A DNA stretch of 64,000 nucleotides from Knoellia sp. Soil729 (GTDB lineage: Bacteria > Actinomycetota > Actinomycetes > Actinomycetales > Dermatophilaceae), in NCBI RefSeq assembly GCF_001427985.1, contig NZ_LMSA01000002.1, positions 277,550 through 341,549 on the forward strand, written 5' to 3'. Position 1 is the stretch's first letter; each line of letters begins with the position of its first letter. The notes below the pieces were generated by a model. It saw only the letters and a program-made list of their open reading frames with translations. It did no database searches and was not told where the DNA came from. This document shows positions 9,569-17,971 of this stretch, piece after piece. The position numbers and the translations under genes are program-made.

Positions 9569-10987
9569 CTACGTGGCGCGGCGCAGCCTCTCGTCGGTCG
9601 ACGGCACGGAGTCGGTGGGCTCGGGGGCCGCGACCGGAGCAGCATGGTCGGACTCGACCAGCGGCAGCCTCGGCAGGTCCTCCGGCGGCAGCTTGCGCAT
9701 GATGTTGCGGGCCAGGATCTGCTGGGCCGTGACCGTGCGCTCCGACCGGCCGCGGCCGATGAAGCTCACCATCCAGTGCAGCAGGGTGGTGATGCGCTGC
9801 TTGAAGCCGATGAGGTAGACGATGTGGATTCCGAGCCACAGCACCCACGCGAGGAACCCCGAGAAGCGCAGCTTCCCGACGCTGGCGACGGCGCTGAAGC
9901 GGGAGATCGTGGCCATCGACCCCTTGTCGAAGTAGGAGAAGGCCTCCGGAGCGGGCTTGTCGTCGAGGCGCGCCTTGAGGTGCTTCGCGGCGTAGCGAGC
10001 GCCCTGGATGGCCACCTGCGCGACGCCGGGAAGGTTGTCGAGGGCAGCCATGTCGCCGACGACGTAGACGTCGGGCCGACCCGGGAGGGTGAGGTCGGGG
10101 TTGACCTTGACCCGCCCCGCACGGTCGAGCTCTGCGTCGGACTGGTCGGCGAGCATGGCTCCGAGCTCGGAACCCTGCACGCCAGCGGCCCAGACCTTGG
10201 TGGCCGCCTCGATGCGTGCGTGGCTCCCGTCGGCCTTCTCGATGTCGATACCGGTGGAGTCGACGCCGACCACCTTGGTGCCGAGCTCGACGTCGACACC
10301 CATCTCCGTGAGGCGTCGCTTGGCCGCGTCGCCGAGACGGTCACCGAAAGCCTGCAGGACCTGTGGCGCGGCGTCCAGCAGCAGGATGCGCGCCTGGCGG
10401 GTGTCGATGGTCTTGAAGTCGCGGTTGAGGGTGCGCTGGGCCAGCTCGGCGATCTGACCGGCCATTTCGACGCCGGTGGGACCGGCACCGACGACGACGA
10501 AGGTGAGGTAGCGGTCGCGCTCGGCCGGAGACGTTGCCAGCTCGGCCCACTCGAACGCACCGAAGATGCGGCCGCGCAGCTCGAGCGCGTCGTCGATGCT
10601 CTTCATCCCGGGGGCGTACTCGGCGAACTGGTCGTTGCCGAAGTAGGACTGGCCGGCCCCTGCCGCGACGAGGAGCGTGTCGAAGGGGGTCACCGTCTGG
10701 CGGCCCAGCACGTCGCTCGTCACCGTCTTGGCCTCGAGGTCGATACCCGTGACCGTGCCGAGGATGACCCGGGCGTTCTTCTGGCGGTGGAGGATCTCCC
10801 TGGTGGTCGGCGCGATCGCGCCCTCGGAGAGGATGCCGGTCGCCACCTGGTAGAGCAGGGGCTGGAAGAGGTGGTGCGTGGTCTTGGCCACGAGGGTGAC
10901 CTCGATGTCGTCACGACGCTTGAGTGCCTGGGTTCCGAAGAGCCCGCCGAAGCCGGAGCCGATGACGACGACACGATGCGGGGCCAT
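9569..10987 (-). CDS. ndh: Type II NADH:quinone oxidoreductase (NDH-2)
   Basis: Peripheral membrane flavoprotein passing electrons from NADH to menaquinone without proton pumping; 472 aa. N-terminal FAD-binding VVVIGSGFGGLFGTQAL, quinone-region FQPLLYQVATG, second nucleotide-binding motif VVVGAGPTGVEMAGQ, and the late FAD motif VYVVGDMAAL. Near the C-terminus lies a hydrophobic stretch (FLAWVLWLGIHIVYLIGF) typical of actinobacterial NDH-2 for membrane attachment. Start ATG 10987 has AGGAGG 6 nt upstream; the reading from 11005 lacks a ribosome site. Confidence 0.93.
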   Translation of the reverse strand: MAPHRVVVIGSGFGGLFGTQALKRRDDIEVTLVAKTTHHLFQPLLYQVATGILSEGAIAPTTREILHRQKNARVILGTVTGIDLEAKTVTSDVLGRQTVTPFDTLLVAAGAGQSYFGNDQFAEYAPGMKSIDDALELRGRIFGAFEWAELATSPAERDRYLTFVVVGAGPTGVEMAGQIAELAQRTLNRDFKTIDTRQARILLLDAAPQVLQAFGDRLGDAAKRRLTEMGVDVELGTKVVGVDSTGIDIEKADGSHARIEAATKVWAAGVQGSELGAMLADQSDAELDRAGRVKVNPDLTLPGRPDVYVVGDMAALDNLPGVAQVAIQGARYAAKHLKARLDDKPAPEAFSYFDKGSMATISRFSAVASVGKLRFSGFLAWVLWLGIHIVYLIGFKQRITTLLHWMVSFIGRGRSERTVTAQQILARNIMRKLPPEDLPRLPLVESDHAAPVAAPEPTDSVPSTDERLRRAT

Positions 10988-11201
10988 GCTGTGCCTCCTG
11001 GACACGTCCGCGTGCAGTCACGCGGGTGCTGGATTCAAGAAACGGCGAGTCGTCCGGGACGACACGCCGTTGTGGTGTGATCGCGACCAAGCCGACTTGG
11101 TTGCTGGGCAATTCTATCGGATCTCGGCCTCCCGTCTCGCCACAGGCAGTCACACTGCATGTTCCGGGCGCCCAACACCTCCCGGCGGACCGAGGAACGG
11201 C

Positions 11202-11232
11202 AAAGGCCCTCTCCTGCAAGGAGAGGGCCTTT
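11202..11232 (-). terminator. Intrinsic terminator after initiator tRNA
   Basis: A perfect 13-bp stem (11202-11214 with 11220-11232), 5-nt loop, ends in TTT on the minus strand, 18 nt after the tRNA 3' end. Confidence 0.85.
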
Positions 11233-11249
11233 GACCTGCTGCTGAGAAG

Positions 11250-11323
11250 TAGCGGGGGCAGGATTTGAACCTGCGACCTCCGGGTTATGAGCCCGGCGAG
11301 CTACCGAGCTGCTCCACCCCGCG
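11250..11323 (-). tRNA. Initiator tRNA-fMet (CAT)
   Basis: 74 nt with anticodon CAT. Initiator features: the first base C does not pair with T72, three consecutive G:C pairs stack next to the anticodon loop (GGGCTCATAACCC), and the T arm is GGTTCAAATCC. The 3' CCA is not encoded and must be added. It stands alone and is followed by an intrinsic terminator. Confidence 0.95.
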
Positions 11324-11357
11324 TCGGGTGAGTGACCTTGCGGCCTCTCGGTAGCCC

Positions 11358-11363
11358 TAGGTT
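11358..11363 (+). promoter_or_regulatory. Putative -10 box for FUSC gene
   Basis: TAGGTT in the gap between the tRNA and the FUSC gene; it would start transcription about 45 nt before ATG 11414. The -35 is not clear. Confidence 0.35.
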
Positions 11364-11413
11364 ACGTGACGGCGGCTGGTGCACCAAATCCACCTCGATG
11401 CGACGATGGGAGC

Positions 11414-12451
11414 ATGTGGAGCGATGGCCGGGACAGCACCTCCCGACCACCCACCCTCGACTTCGCCTGGCCTGACCTCCTGCGACTGAACCCGGTTCCC
11501 GCGGGTTCACACCGGGTGGCCGTGCGTGCCGGTCTCAGCGTCGCCGTGCCGCTGCTCGCCGTCGTCCTGCTCGACCGCACGCCGTGGGCTGCCTACGCCG
11601 CCTTCGGTGCGTTCACCTCGCTCTACGGCCGCAACCACGTGCACCTCCCCCGGGCCGTCATGCAGGCCACCGCTGGAGCGGCACTCGTGACCTCCGTGAC
11701 CTTCGGCGCCGTGCTCGCTGCGCTGCAGGCAGGCCCTTGGGGTCTCGTGGCGGGGACCATCGTCATCACCGTCCTCGGCTCCCTCGTGTCCGGCGTCTTC
11801 GACTGGCACCCCTCGGGCCCGCTGTTCATGATCTTCGGGCTGGGCACGGTCGCGTCCGGCTCCGGGCAGTGGTCCGAGGTCCCGGTGGCCTTGGCGGTCA
11901 GCGCAGCCAGCGCACTCCTCGCCGTGGTCATCGGCAATGTCGGCGCGGTGATCGGTCGCGTCCCGAGCCAGACCCGGCCGCGGCTGCGCGCGCCGGGGGG
12001 ACCGGACCCTGTGCGCTACCTGCTTGCCGTGGGTGCCGCGGGCACCATCGCCACCCTGCTGGGCATCGGTCACCCGTGGTGGGCCATGGTTGCGGCGGCG
12101 GCCCCCCTCAGCGTGCGTGGCCGCTCACACCAGGCCCTGCGCGCCGGGCACCGCATCGCCGGAACGCTCCTTGGACTGCTCACCAGCGTCCCACTGCTGC
12201 TGCTGGAACTCGACCCCGTCCCACTCGTGCTCGTGGTCGTCGTGCTCCAGGTCGTCACCGAGCTCCTCGTCGGGCGCAACTACGGCTTCGCGCTGCTCGT
12301 CATCACGCCCATGGCGCTGCTCATGGGCCAGCTCGGCAGCACGCAGTCCACGACCGGGCTGCTCTTCGACCGCGGGGTCGAGACCGTCATCGGCGCGGTG
12401 GTCGCCATCGCGCTCCTGGCAGCAGAGAACCGCCGCGCCCACCAGTGGTGA
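11414..12451 (+). CDS. FUSC family integral membrane protein
   Basis: About 345 aa, with two blocks of hydrophobic helices (roughly residues 35-155 and 200-340) joined by a charged linker (PSQTRPRLRAPGGPDP). This is the duplicated layout of small FUSC/aromatic-acid exporter-like proteins. The second block has the family segment GHPWWAMVAAAAPL and a late RGVETVIGAVVAI. Function in this subfamily is unknown; export of aromatic acids or toxic organics is known for distant relatives only. Start ATG 11414 (GGGAG just upstream) is preferred over GTG 11366, which is nearly inside the -10 box. Confidence 0.82.
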   Translation: MWSDGRDSTSRPPTLDFAWPDLLRLNPVPAGSHRVAVRAGLSVAVPLLAVVLLDRTPWAAYAAFGAFTSLYGRNHVHLPRAVMQATAGAALVTSVTFGAVLAALQAGPWGLVAGTIVITVLGSLVSGVFDWHPSGPLFMIFGLGTVASGSGQWSEVPVALAVSAASALLAVVIGNVGAVIGRVPSQTRPRLRAPGGPDPVRYLLAVGAAGTIATLLGIGHPWWAMVAAAAPLSVRGRSHQALRAGHRIAGTLLGLLTSVPLLLLELDPVPLVLVVVVLQVVTELLVGRNYGFALLVITPMALLMGQLGSTQSTTGLLFDRGVETVIGAVVAIALLAAENRRAHQW

Positions 12452-12485
12452 GCGCGGCGGCCTCGAGATACGGGGCGCTTCGCCG

Positions 12486-15400
12486 TCAGGGACTCGGCGT
12501 CGGCGTCGACGTCGGGCTTGCCGAACTGCTCGGCTTGGGTGCGATCGTGAGCTGCGGAGAGAGCTCCGCCGCCCGTGCGATGGCGTCCTGCAGGTCCTTC
12601 TGCGCTGCTCCGTATGCCGCGAAGTCGCCCTTCTTGAGTGCGGCCTGACCCGCTGCGTTGGCGGCCTCGATGTCCCGGATGACCTCGGCCAGCTGTGCGC
12701 TCGGAGCCGTCGTGGGCGTCCCGGTACCCGTGCCCGGAGGTGTCGTGACCTCCGGAACGGTTCCGCTGTCTCCGGCATCTGCACCGGAGTTGCCGCCGAA
12801 GAGGCCGTCGAGCGCCTGGTCGAGAGTCTCTCCCCACGCGATCTTCTTGCCGAAGACCGCGACGGTGGCCTTGTTCTGCGGGAACGACCCACCCTCACGG
12901 GATGCCTGGACGTACATGGGCTGCACATAGAGCAGTCCCTCACCCACGGGCAGGGTCAGCAGGTTGCCGTAGGTCAGCTGCTTGCCCGACTGACGGTTCT
13001 GCGCGATGAACTGGCTGAGGTTGAGCGGTTCGGTGGGGCTCTGGGAGCGCGCCGTCGAGACCTCGATCTGGTTCTGTACCTGACCGGGCCCGTCAACGGC
13101 CGAGTTGCGTGGCAGCTCGAGCAGCCGCATCGAGCCGTAGCTGCCAGCGGGCTTGCCTGCGGTCGAGCCGGCGTCAGCATCCACCGCCAGGAAGCCACGC
13201 AGGATCTCACGGCCAGAACCCTTGGGGATGAACGTCGTCGTCAATGAGAACGCCGGGCTCGTCTGGTCCGGCATCGCGAGCGACTGGTAGTAGACCGGCT
13301 GGTCCTGGGTGGCATGCGTCGGGTCCTTGGGAACCTGCCAGAAGTCACCACCGCCATAGAACGAGTTCGCGTCGGTGACGTGATAGCTCGCCAGCAGCTG
13401 GCGCTGGACCTTGAACAGGTCCTGCGGGTAGCGCACGTGCGACATGAGCTGCGAGGACATCTCCGACAACGGGGACACCGAGCCCGGGAAGGCCTTGCCC
13501 CACGCCTTGAGGATGGGGTCGTTGGTGTCCCAGCCATACAGCTTGACCGAGCCGTCGGCCGCATCGACGGTGGCCTTGACCGAGTTGCGGATGTAGTTGA
13601 CCTGTCCCGCCCCGGTGACCACAACCCGCGAGGTCTCGCTCACGGAGTCGGCCGTCGCGGTGCTGAGATCGGTGAGACGGCTGTTGGGGTAGCGCGCGGT
13701 GGTGGTGTAGCCGTCGACGATCCACTTCACCCGCCCGTCGACCACCGCCGGGTAGGCGTTGCCGTCGACGGTCAGCCACGGTGCGACCCGCTCGACGCGC
13801 TCACGGGGCATCCGGTGGTCGAGGATCCGGGAGTCCGAGTTGACGGCATTCGACAGGAGGAACTTCGGCTCGCGGTACTTGATCGCATAAGCCACCTTGC
13901 GGATGAAGGAGCCGATCTTGACTCCCCCGTTGCCGTCGAAGGTGTTGTTGGTCTGGCCGCCTCCGCCCTTGTCGTCAGGGAAGTCGAACTCCAGCGGCTT
14001 GGCGCCCTTGGGGGCACCCACGATCGAGTAGGTCGGTGACTGCTCGCCGAAGTAGATCCGGGGGTCGTACTCGGCTCCCGCCGGGCCCTTGGTCGAGAAG
14101 CCGCTCGAGAAGAACTGCGGGTCACCTTCACTCGTTCGACGGTTGCCGTAGGCACCGATGAAACCGAACCCGTGCGTGTAGACAGTGTGGTCGTTGAGCC
14201 AGTTGCGCTGGTCCGCAGGGACACCGTCGAGGTTGAGCTCGCGCACGGCCACGATCGAGTCGCTCTTCTTGCCGTCGACGGTGTAGCGGTCGACGTCGAG
14301 GATGTCGGGGAACGCGTAGTACTGACGCAGACCCTCGAACTGGCGGAACGTCGGAGAGACCACATTGGGGTCGACGAGCCGGACACCCGGGATGGTCTCG
14401 GCGTCGGCCCGTAGCTGGCCTGGCTCCGCATCGGTGGTGGCGGCGTAAGGGGTCTTCTCGATGCCGTCGATGGCGAAGGCAGCCCGGGTGGCGTTGATGT
14501 TGCGCTGGATGTACTTGGACTCGAGCGACTTCTCTGACGGACTGACCTTGAGCGACTGCACCGCGGCTGGATAGATGCCGCCGGCGACGACGGAGAGCAC
14601 CGTGAGCAGCCCGACACCGATGAGCGGCAGGCGCCAGCTGCGGGTCCAGATCGAGGCGATGAAGAAGCCGGCACACATCACCGTCGCCACGGCGAGAATG
14701 GCCTTGATGGGCAGCACGGCGTTGGCATCGGTGTAGGTGATGCCGGTGATGAGCTTGGAGTCATGGGTGGTCAGGCTGTAGCGACCCAGCCAGTAGGCAG
14801 CCGCCCGCACCAGGGCGAGGAGCGAGGCGATCGTCGCGATCTGGATGAAGGCCGCCCGGGTCGTTGTGCCCCGGCCCGGCAGCTGCAGGCCTCCGTAGAC
14901 GTAGTGCGTGAACGCCGCCGCGATGAGCGCGAGCAGCAGCACGACGGTGAAGAAGCTGACGAGGAAGTGCAGCCACGGCAGCGTGAAGACGAAGAAGCCG
15001 ACGTCGAGCTTGAACTGGGGGTCCTTGGTCCCGAAGGGGACGGCGTTGCGCCACAGCAGGAACGTGCGCCACGCTCCCATGGCTGCGGCGCCGGCGAGGA
15101 GCCCGAGGACCGAGGGAACGACGATCGTGGCCAGGCGGCGGAGGGGGTCCAGGACCTGGCGGTACTGGTCGAGGACCTGCGCCGAGGGCGAGGGCATGAT
15201 GCGCAGCGGCCTGTTGCGGAAGGCGATGACGAGACTGGCCCCGACGGCACCGGCCGTGACGATGAAGGCTGCGACGAAGAGGAGCACACGGGTGCCCAGC
15301 TCTGTGAGGAAGACGCCACGGAACCCGACGGACTCGAACCACCACAGGTCCGTGAGGATGCCGGAGATCATGAGGGCGATGATGACGAGCCCGGCGAGAA

Positions 15401-15599
15401 TGGCCAGGGTCGTCCCGAGGGGTCCCCTCTTGGGGGGCGTGCCCACTCCACCTGGACGCACCCGACCGCCGAACCCTGCCGCTCCGGCCCCTGGGCCGCC
15501 GGGACGAGGTGGGCGCCCCGAGTCGCTGGGCCCGGTCGAGCCGGTCCCCTTGTCTGCGTCGTCGGGGTCGATCCCGTCGAACCACTCTGGCCGGCTCAC
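12486..15599 (-). CDS. UPF0182 family large membrane protein
   Basis: 1037 aa. N-terminal cytoplasmic proline/glycine-rich tail, about seven membrane helices within residues 60-330, then a very large extracytoplasmic domain and an acidic, Thr/Pro-rich C-terminus ending in Ser/Pro/Thr repeats. Hallmark segments of UPF0182 are visible (DLWWFESVGFRGVFLTELG, YTHGFGFIGAYGNRR, PVYYQSLAMPDQTSPAFSL). Function is unknown; the family is widespread in actinobacteria and cyanobacteria. Start GTG 15599 has GGAG about 10 nt upstream. Divergent from the PPA1309 gene, a common arrangement in this order. Confidence 0.92.
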   Translation of the reverse strand: MSRPEWFDGIDPDDADKGTGSTGPSDSGRPPRPGGPGAGAAGFGGRVRPGGVGTPPKRGPLGTTLAILAGLVIIALMISGILTDLWWFESVGFRGVFLTELGTRVLLFVAAFIVTAGAVGASLVIAFRNRPLRIMPSPSAQVLDQYRQVLDPLRRLATIVVPSVLGLLAGAAAMGAWRTFLLWRNAVPFGTKDPQFKLDVGFFVFTLPWLHFLVSFFTVVLLLALIAAAFTHYVYGGLQLPGRGTTTRAAFIQIATIASLLALVRAAAYWLGRYSLTTHDSKLITGITYTDANAVLPIKAILAVATVMCAGFFIASIWTRSWRLPLIGVGLLTVLSVVAGGIYPAAVQSLKVSPSEKSLESKYIQRNINATRAAFAIDGIEKTPYAATTDAEPGQLRADAETIPGVRLVDPNVVSPTFRQFEGLRQYYAFPDILDVDRYTVDGKKSDSIVAVRELNLDGVPADQRNWLNDHTVYTHGFGFIGAYGNRRTSEGDPQFFSSGFSTKGPAGAEYDPRIYFGEQSPTYSIVGAPKGAKPLEFDFPDDKGGGGQTNNTFDGNGGVKIGSFIRKVAYAIKYREPKFLLSNAVNSDSRILDHRMPRERVERVAPWLTVDGNAYPAVVDGRVKWIVDGYTTTARYPNSRLTDLSTATADSVSETSRVVVTGAGQVNYIRNSVKATVDAADGSVKLYGWDTNDPILKAWGKAFPGSVSPLSEMSSQLMSHVRYPQDLFKVQRQLLASYHVTDANSFYGGGDFWQVPKDPTHATQDQPVYYQSLAMPDQTSPAFSLTTTFIPKGSGREILRGFLAVDADAGSTAGKPAGSYGSMRLLELPRNSAVDGPGQVQNQIEVSTARSQSPTEPLNLSQFIAQNRQSGKQLTYGNLLTLPVGEGLLYVQPMYVQASREGGSFPQNKATVAVFGKKIAWGETLDQALDGLFGGNSGADAGDSGTVPEVTTPPGTGTGTPTTAPSAQLAEVIRDIEAANAAGQAALKKGDFAAYGAAQKDLQDAIARAAELSPQLTIAPKPSSSASPTSTPTPSP

Positions 15600-15690
15600 T
15601 TGTCGCTGACTCCACGTCCGTACTTCCCCGGGCCGCGCCCGGGCTGGAGGTCAACCTATCCCGGCCACCTGAGTGCGGCACGATGGCCTC

Positions 15691-16227
15691 GTGAATTCAG
15701 CCGCCCAGCCCGTGACCGACCCACTCGCCCTCGCCGCTCTCGACACCGAGCGCCACGTCGCATCGTCGGGCTGGGACCAGGGTCCCCGCCTCTTTGCCCT
15801 GGTGCCGACGGAGGACCTCCTGCGGCGAGAGCCGCACCTCGCAGCCGGACTGACGGTGTCCGACCAGATCGCCGGCGCCCTCACCGCGGTCGAGCAGGAG
15901 GAGCTGCCCGAGACGGACTCGATCGAGTCGTTGCTGGGGCAGATCGCGTGGCCCGACAGCGTCGAGGGCTGCGCCATCGTCGTGGAGCGCCTCGTCGTCC
16001 CGCCCGAGGCGGAGCGCGACCTGCCGGCCGACCGCGAGGCGGCTCTGACGGCGCTCGCCGAGCACCCCGGTCGACGGGATGTCAGGCTGCTCGCCGCAGT
16101 GACCCGCGACGGTCGCAGCATCTGCCTGCTCCGCCAGCGCGAGCACGACCGCGACGACCGGGTCGCCACGGGGAGCGACATCGCCCCCGGCCTGGTGGCC
16201 GCCCTGCGGGCCACGTTCACCGACTGA
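15691..16227 (+). CDS. PPA1309 family protein
   Basis: 178 aa soluble acidic protein, matching the actinobacterial PPA1309 family (segments SSGWDQGPRLFALV, LGQIAWPDSVEGCAIVVER, RDGRSICLLR). No catalytic motif is recognisable and its role is unknown. Consistently found between UPF0182 and the PDZ/Lon-like protease in actinobacteria, as here. Start GTG 15691 is likely but GTG 15673 is also in frame; neither has a strong ribosome site. Ends tail-to-tail with the protease gene. Confidence 0.82.
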   Translation: MNSAAQPVTDPLALAALDTERHVASSGWDQGPRLFALVPTEDLLRREPHLAAGLTVSDQIAGALTAVEQEELPETDSIESLLGQIAWPDSVEGCAIVVERLVVPPEAERDLPADREAALTALAEHPGRRDVRLLAAVTRDGRSICLLRQREHDRDDRVATGSDIAPGLVAALRATFTD

Positions 16228-16300
16228 TTGCCCGTTCGGCCAGTTGGACCGGGCCCCGACCACCCACTGGCACACGGGCAGTCACTGGGTCAGTGGGAGG

Positions 16301-17431
16301 TCAGCAGCCCGGGAGAGTGTCGGCCTTGTCGGCGGCGATCGCCTTGACGGCGCCGAGGGCGTCGTTGAAGCTGCCGATCCTCACCACCGTGAGGCCGTCG
16401 GGGACGTGCCCCTTGACCTCGTCGCAGTTGTCGGTGGGCGCCAGGAAGTAGTCCGCTCCACCGTCACGGGCTCCGTGGAGCTTCTGCCGGATGCCACCGA
16501 TGGGACCCACGGACTCGTCGGGCTCCATCGTTCCCGTCCCGGCAATGCGCTTGCCCGCCGTGAGGTCCCCGGGAGTGAGGAGGTCGTAGACCGCGAGGGT
16601 GAACATCGTGCCGGCAGAGGGACCCCCGACCCCACCGGAGTCGATGGTGACGTCGACCGGGAGGTCGTAGTTCCGCCCGAGCAGGACGCCGATGACCGTG
16701 GTTCCGCGGTTGTCGCGGGTCGTCACCGAGACCGACGTGTCCACGCCGTCGCGCTTGACGACGACCGGGACCGTGCTGCCCGGCTTCTGCGAGCGCACGG
16801 CGGCCTGCACTGCTGCGGCATCCGGGGTGCGCTGGCCCGCGACCGAGACGAACTCGTCGCCCGGCTCGAGGACACCCTTGGCGGGAGAGCCGTCCGGCAC
16901 CCGCGAGACCGTGACGCGCTCGGGCACGACGTGCCCGGTCTCGCGCAGGGCGATCGCTGCAGCGACCTCCTGCGAGTTGACCATCTCGGCGGTGTTCTCC
17001 TGCTGGACCTCCTCGCGAGTCGCCTTCTGGGGATAGATCTCCTCGCGCGTGAAGACCTCTTCATCGTCACGCACCGCCGCGGTCACGAGGTCGAAGATGT
17101 CGACCCGCACACCCGGGCCACCGTCGACACGGACCGTGGTGAAGTCGAGCGCTCCCTTGGCCGGATAGGTGCGCTCCCCCTTGATCTCCACGATCGGCTT
17201 GCCGTCCAGCTGGCCCAAGGTGTTGGTGATCGGACCGGGCGACAGCACGACATAGGGCAGGGAGACGAAGGACAGACCCACCCCCAGGGCGATGACCACG
17301 AAGAGGCCGATGACGAGGAAGGAGCTGCGCCGGCTCACGGCGTAGGGGCCGGGTTGAGGCGCGGCGAGGTCGTGCGGGGCACGAGGTTCCATCCTTCCGC
17401 TCCCGTGAGCAGAGGGATCGAACGAGGTCAC
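16301..17431 (-). CDS. PDZ domain Lon-like serine protease (S16, YlbL type)
   Basis: 376 aa. One N-terminal membrane helix (FLVIGLFVVIALGVGLSF), a PDZ domain (VSRVPDGSPAKGVLEPGDEFVSV), and a Lon-type protease domain with catalytic Ser in GGPSAGTMF and Lys in GIRQKLHGA. It should face the outside and cleave membrane or secreted proteins; the family substrate is unknown in actinobacteria. GTG 17431 overlaps the moaE stop by 4 nt (GTGA), supporting coupling; ATG 17392 after GGAAGG is an alternative. The DNA at the start is also a CGGCATAC site. Confidence 0.88.
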   Translation of the reverse strand: MTSFDPSAHGSGRMEPRAPHDLAAPQPGPYAVSRRSSFLVIGLFVVIALGVGLSFVSLPYVVLSPGPITNTLGQLDGKPIVEIKGERTYPAKGALDFTTVRVDGGPGVRVDIFDLVTAAVRDDEEVFTREEIYPQKATREEVQQENTAEMVNSQEVAAAIALRETGHVVPERVTVSRVPDGSPAKGVLEPGDEFVSVAGQRTPDAAAVQAAVRSQKPGSTVPVVVKRDGVDTSVSVTTRDNRGTTVIGVLLGRNYDLPVDVTIDSGGVGGPSAGTMFTLAVYDLLTPGDLTAGKRIAGTGTMEPDESVGPIGGIRQKLHGARDGGADYFLAPTDNCDEVKGHVPDGLTVVRIGSFNDALGAVKAIAADKADTLPGC

Positions 17432-17883
17432 GGCATACCCACCCATTCGGTGGCGCCATCGCCGAGGTGCTGCTGCTTCCAGATCGGGACCTCGGCCTTG
17501 AGGGTGTCGATGAGGTCTCGGCACGCGGCGAACGCAGCCCCCCGGTGGGGCGCGGAGGCCGCGACCACCACGGCCACGTCACCGACCGCCAGGTGGCCGC
17601 TGCGGTGAAGAGCCGCGAGGCGGACGGCACCGGAGCGCTCCGCCACGAGGGTCGCCACCTCGTGCAGGCGGGTCTGCGCGGTCGGGTGCACGGAGTAGTC
17701 CAAGGCGTCGACGCCCTGGCCCCGGTCGTGGTCCCGCACGACTCCGACGAAGAGGGTGATGCCACCGCAGGTCGGGTCCTGGACGGCCGCGAGGACCTCG
17801 TCGACCGAGAGGGGGTCCTCACGGATCTGCGCGAGGGCCACCGTGCCCGGCACTGCGCCGGCGCCCGTCTCGTCGTTCTCCAC
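17428..17883 (-). CDS. moaE: Molybdopterin synthase catalytic subunit MoaE
   Basis: Large subunit of molybdopterin synthase, converting precursor Z to molybdopterin with sulfur from MoaD; 151 aa, normal length. Conserved segments: GGITLFVGVVRDHDRG, the arginine/histidine-bearing RLAALHRSGHLAVGDVAV, APHRGAAF, and the catalytic-lysine segment EVPIWKQQ. Cytoplasmic. No moaD adjoins it; it is coupled to the downstream protease. The formate dehydrogenase later in the window needs this cofactor. Start GTG 17883. Confidence 0.94.
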   Translation of the reverse strand: MENDETGAGAVPGTVALAQIREDPLSVDEVLAAVQDPTCGGITLFVGVVRDHDRGQGVDALDYSVHPTAQTRLHEVATLVAERSGAVRLAALHRSGHLAVGDVAVVVAASAPHRGAAFAACRDLIDTLKAEVPIWKQQHLGDGATEWVGMP

Positions 17884-17971
17884 ACGTTCCTCCTCGGAAC
17901 TATCCCCGGGTCATCCGTGGTTGGGTACTGATGAGACCACATCTTCTCACCGTCGCCCCAGGAGCCCCGCA

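Noticed and set aside
14763-16451. 562-codon plus-strand frame opposite UPF0182 and running into PPA1309
   Set aside because: Composition is Arg/Asp/Gly-rich without domains and it collides with well-supported genes.
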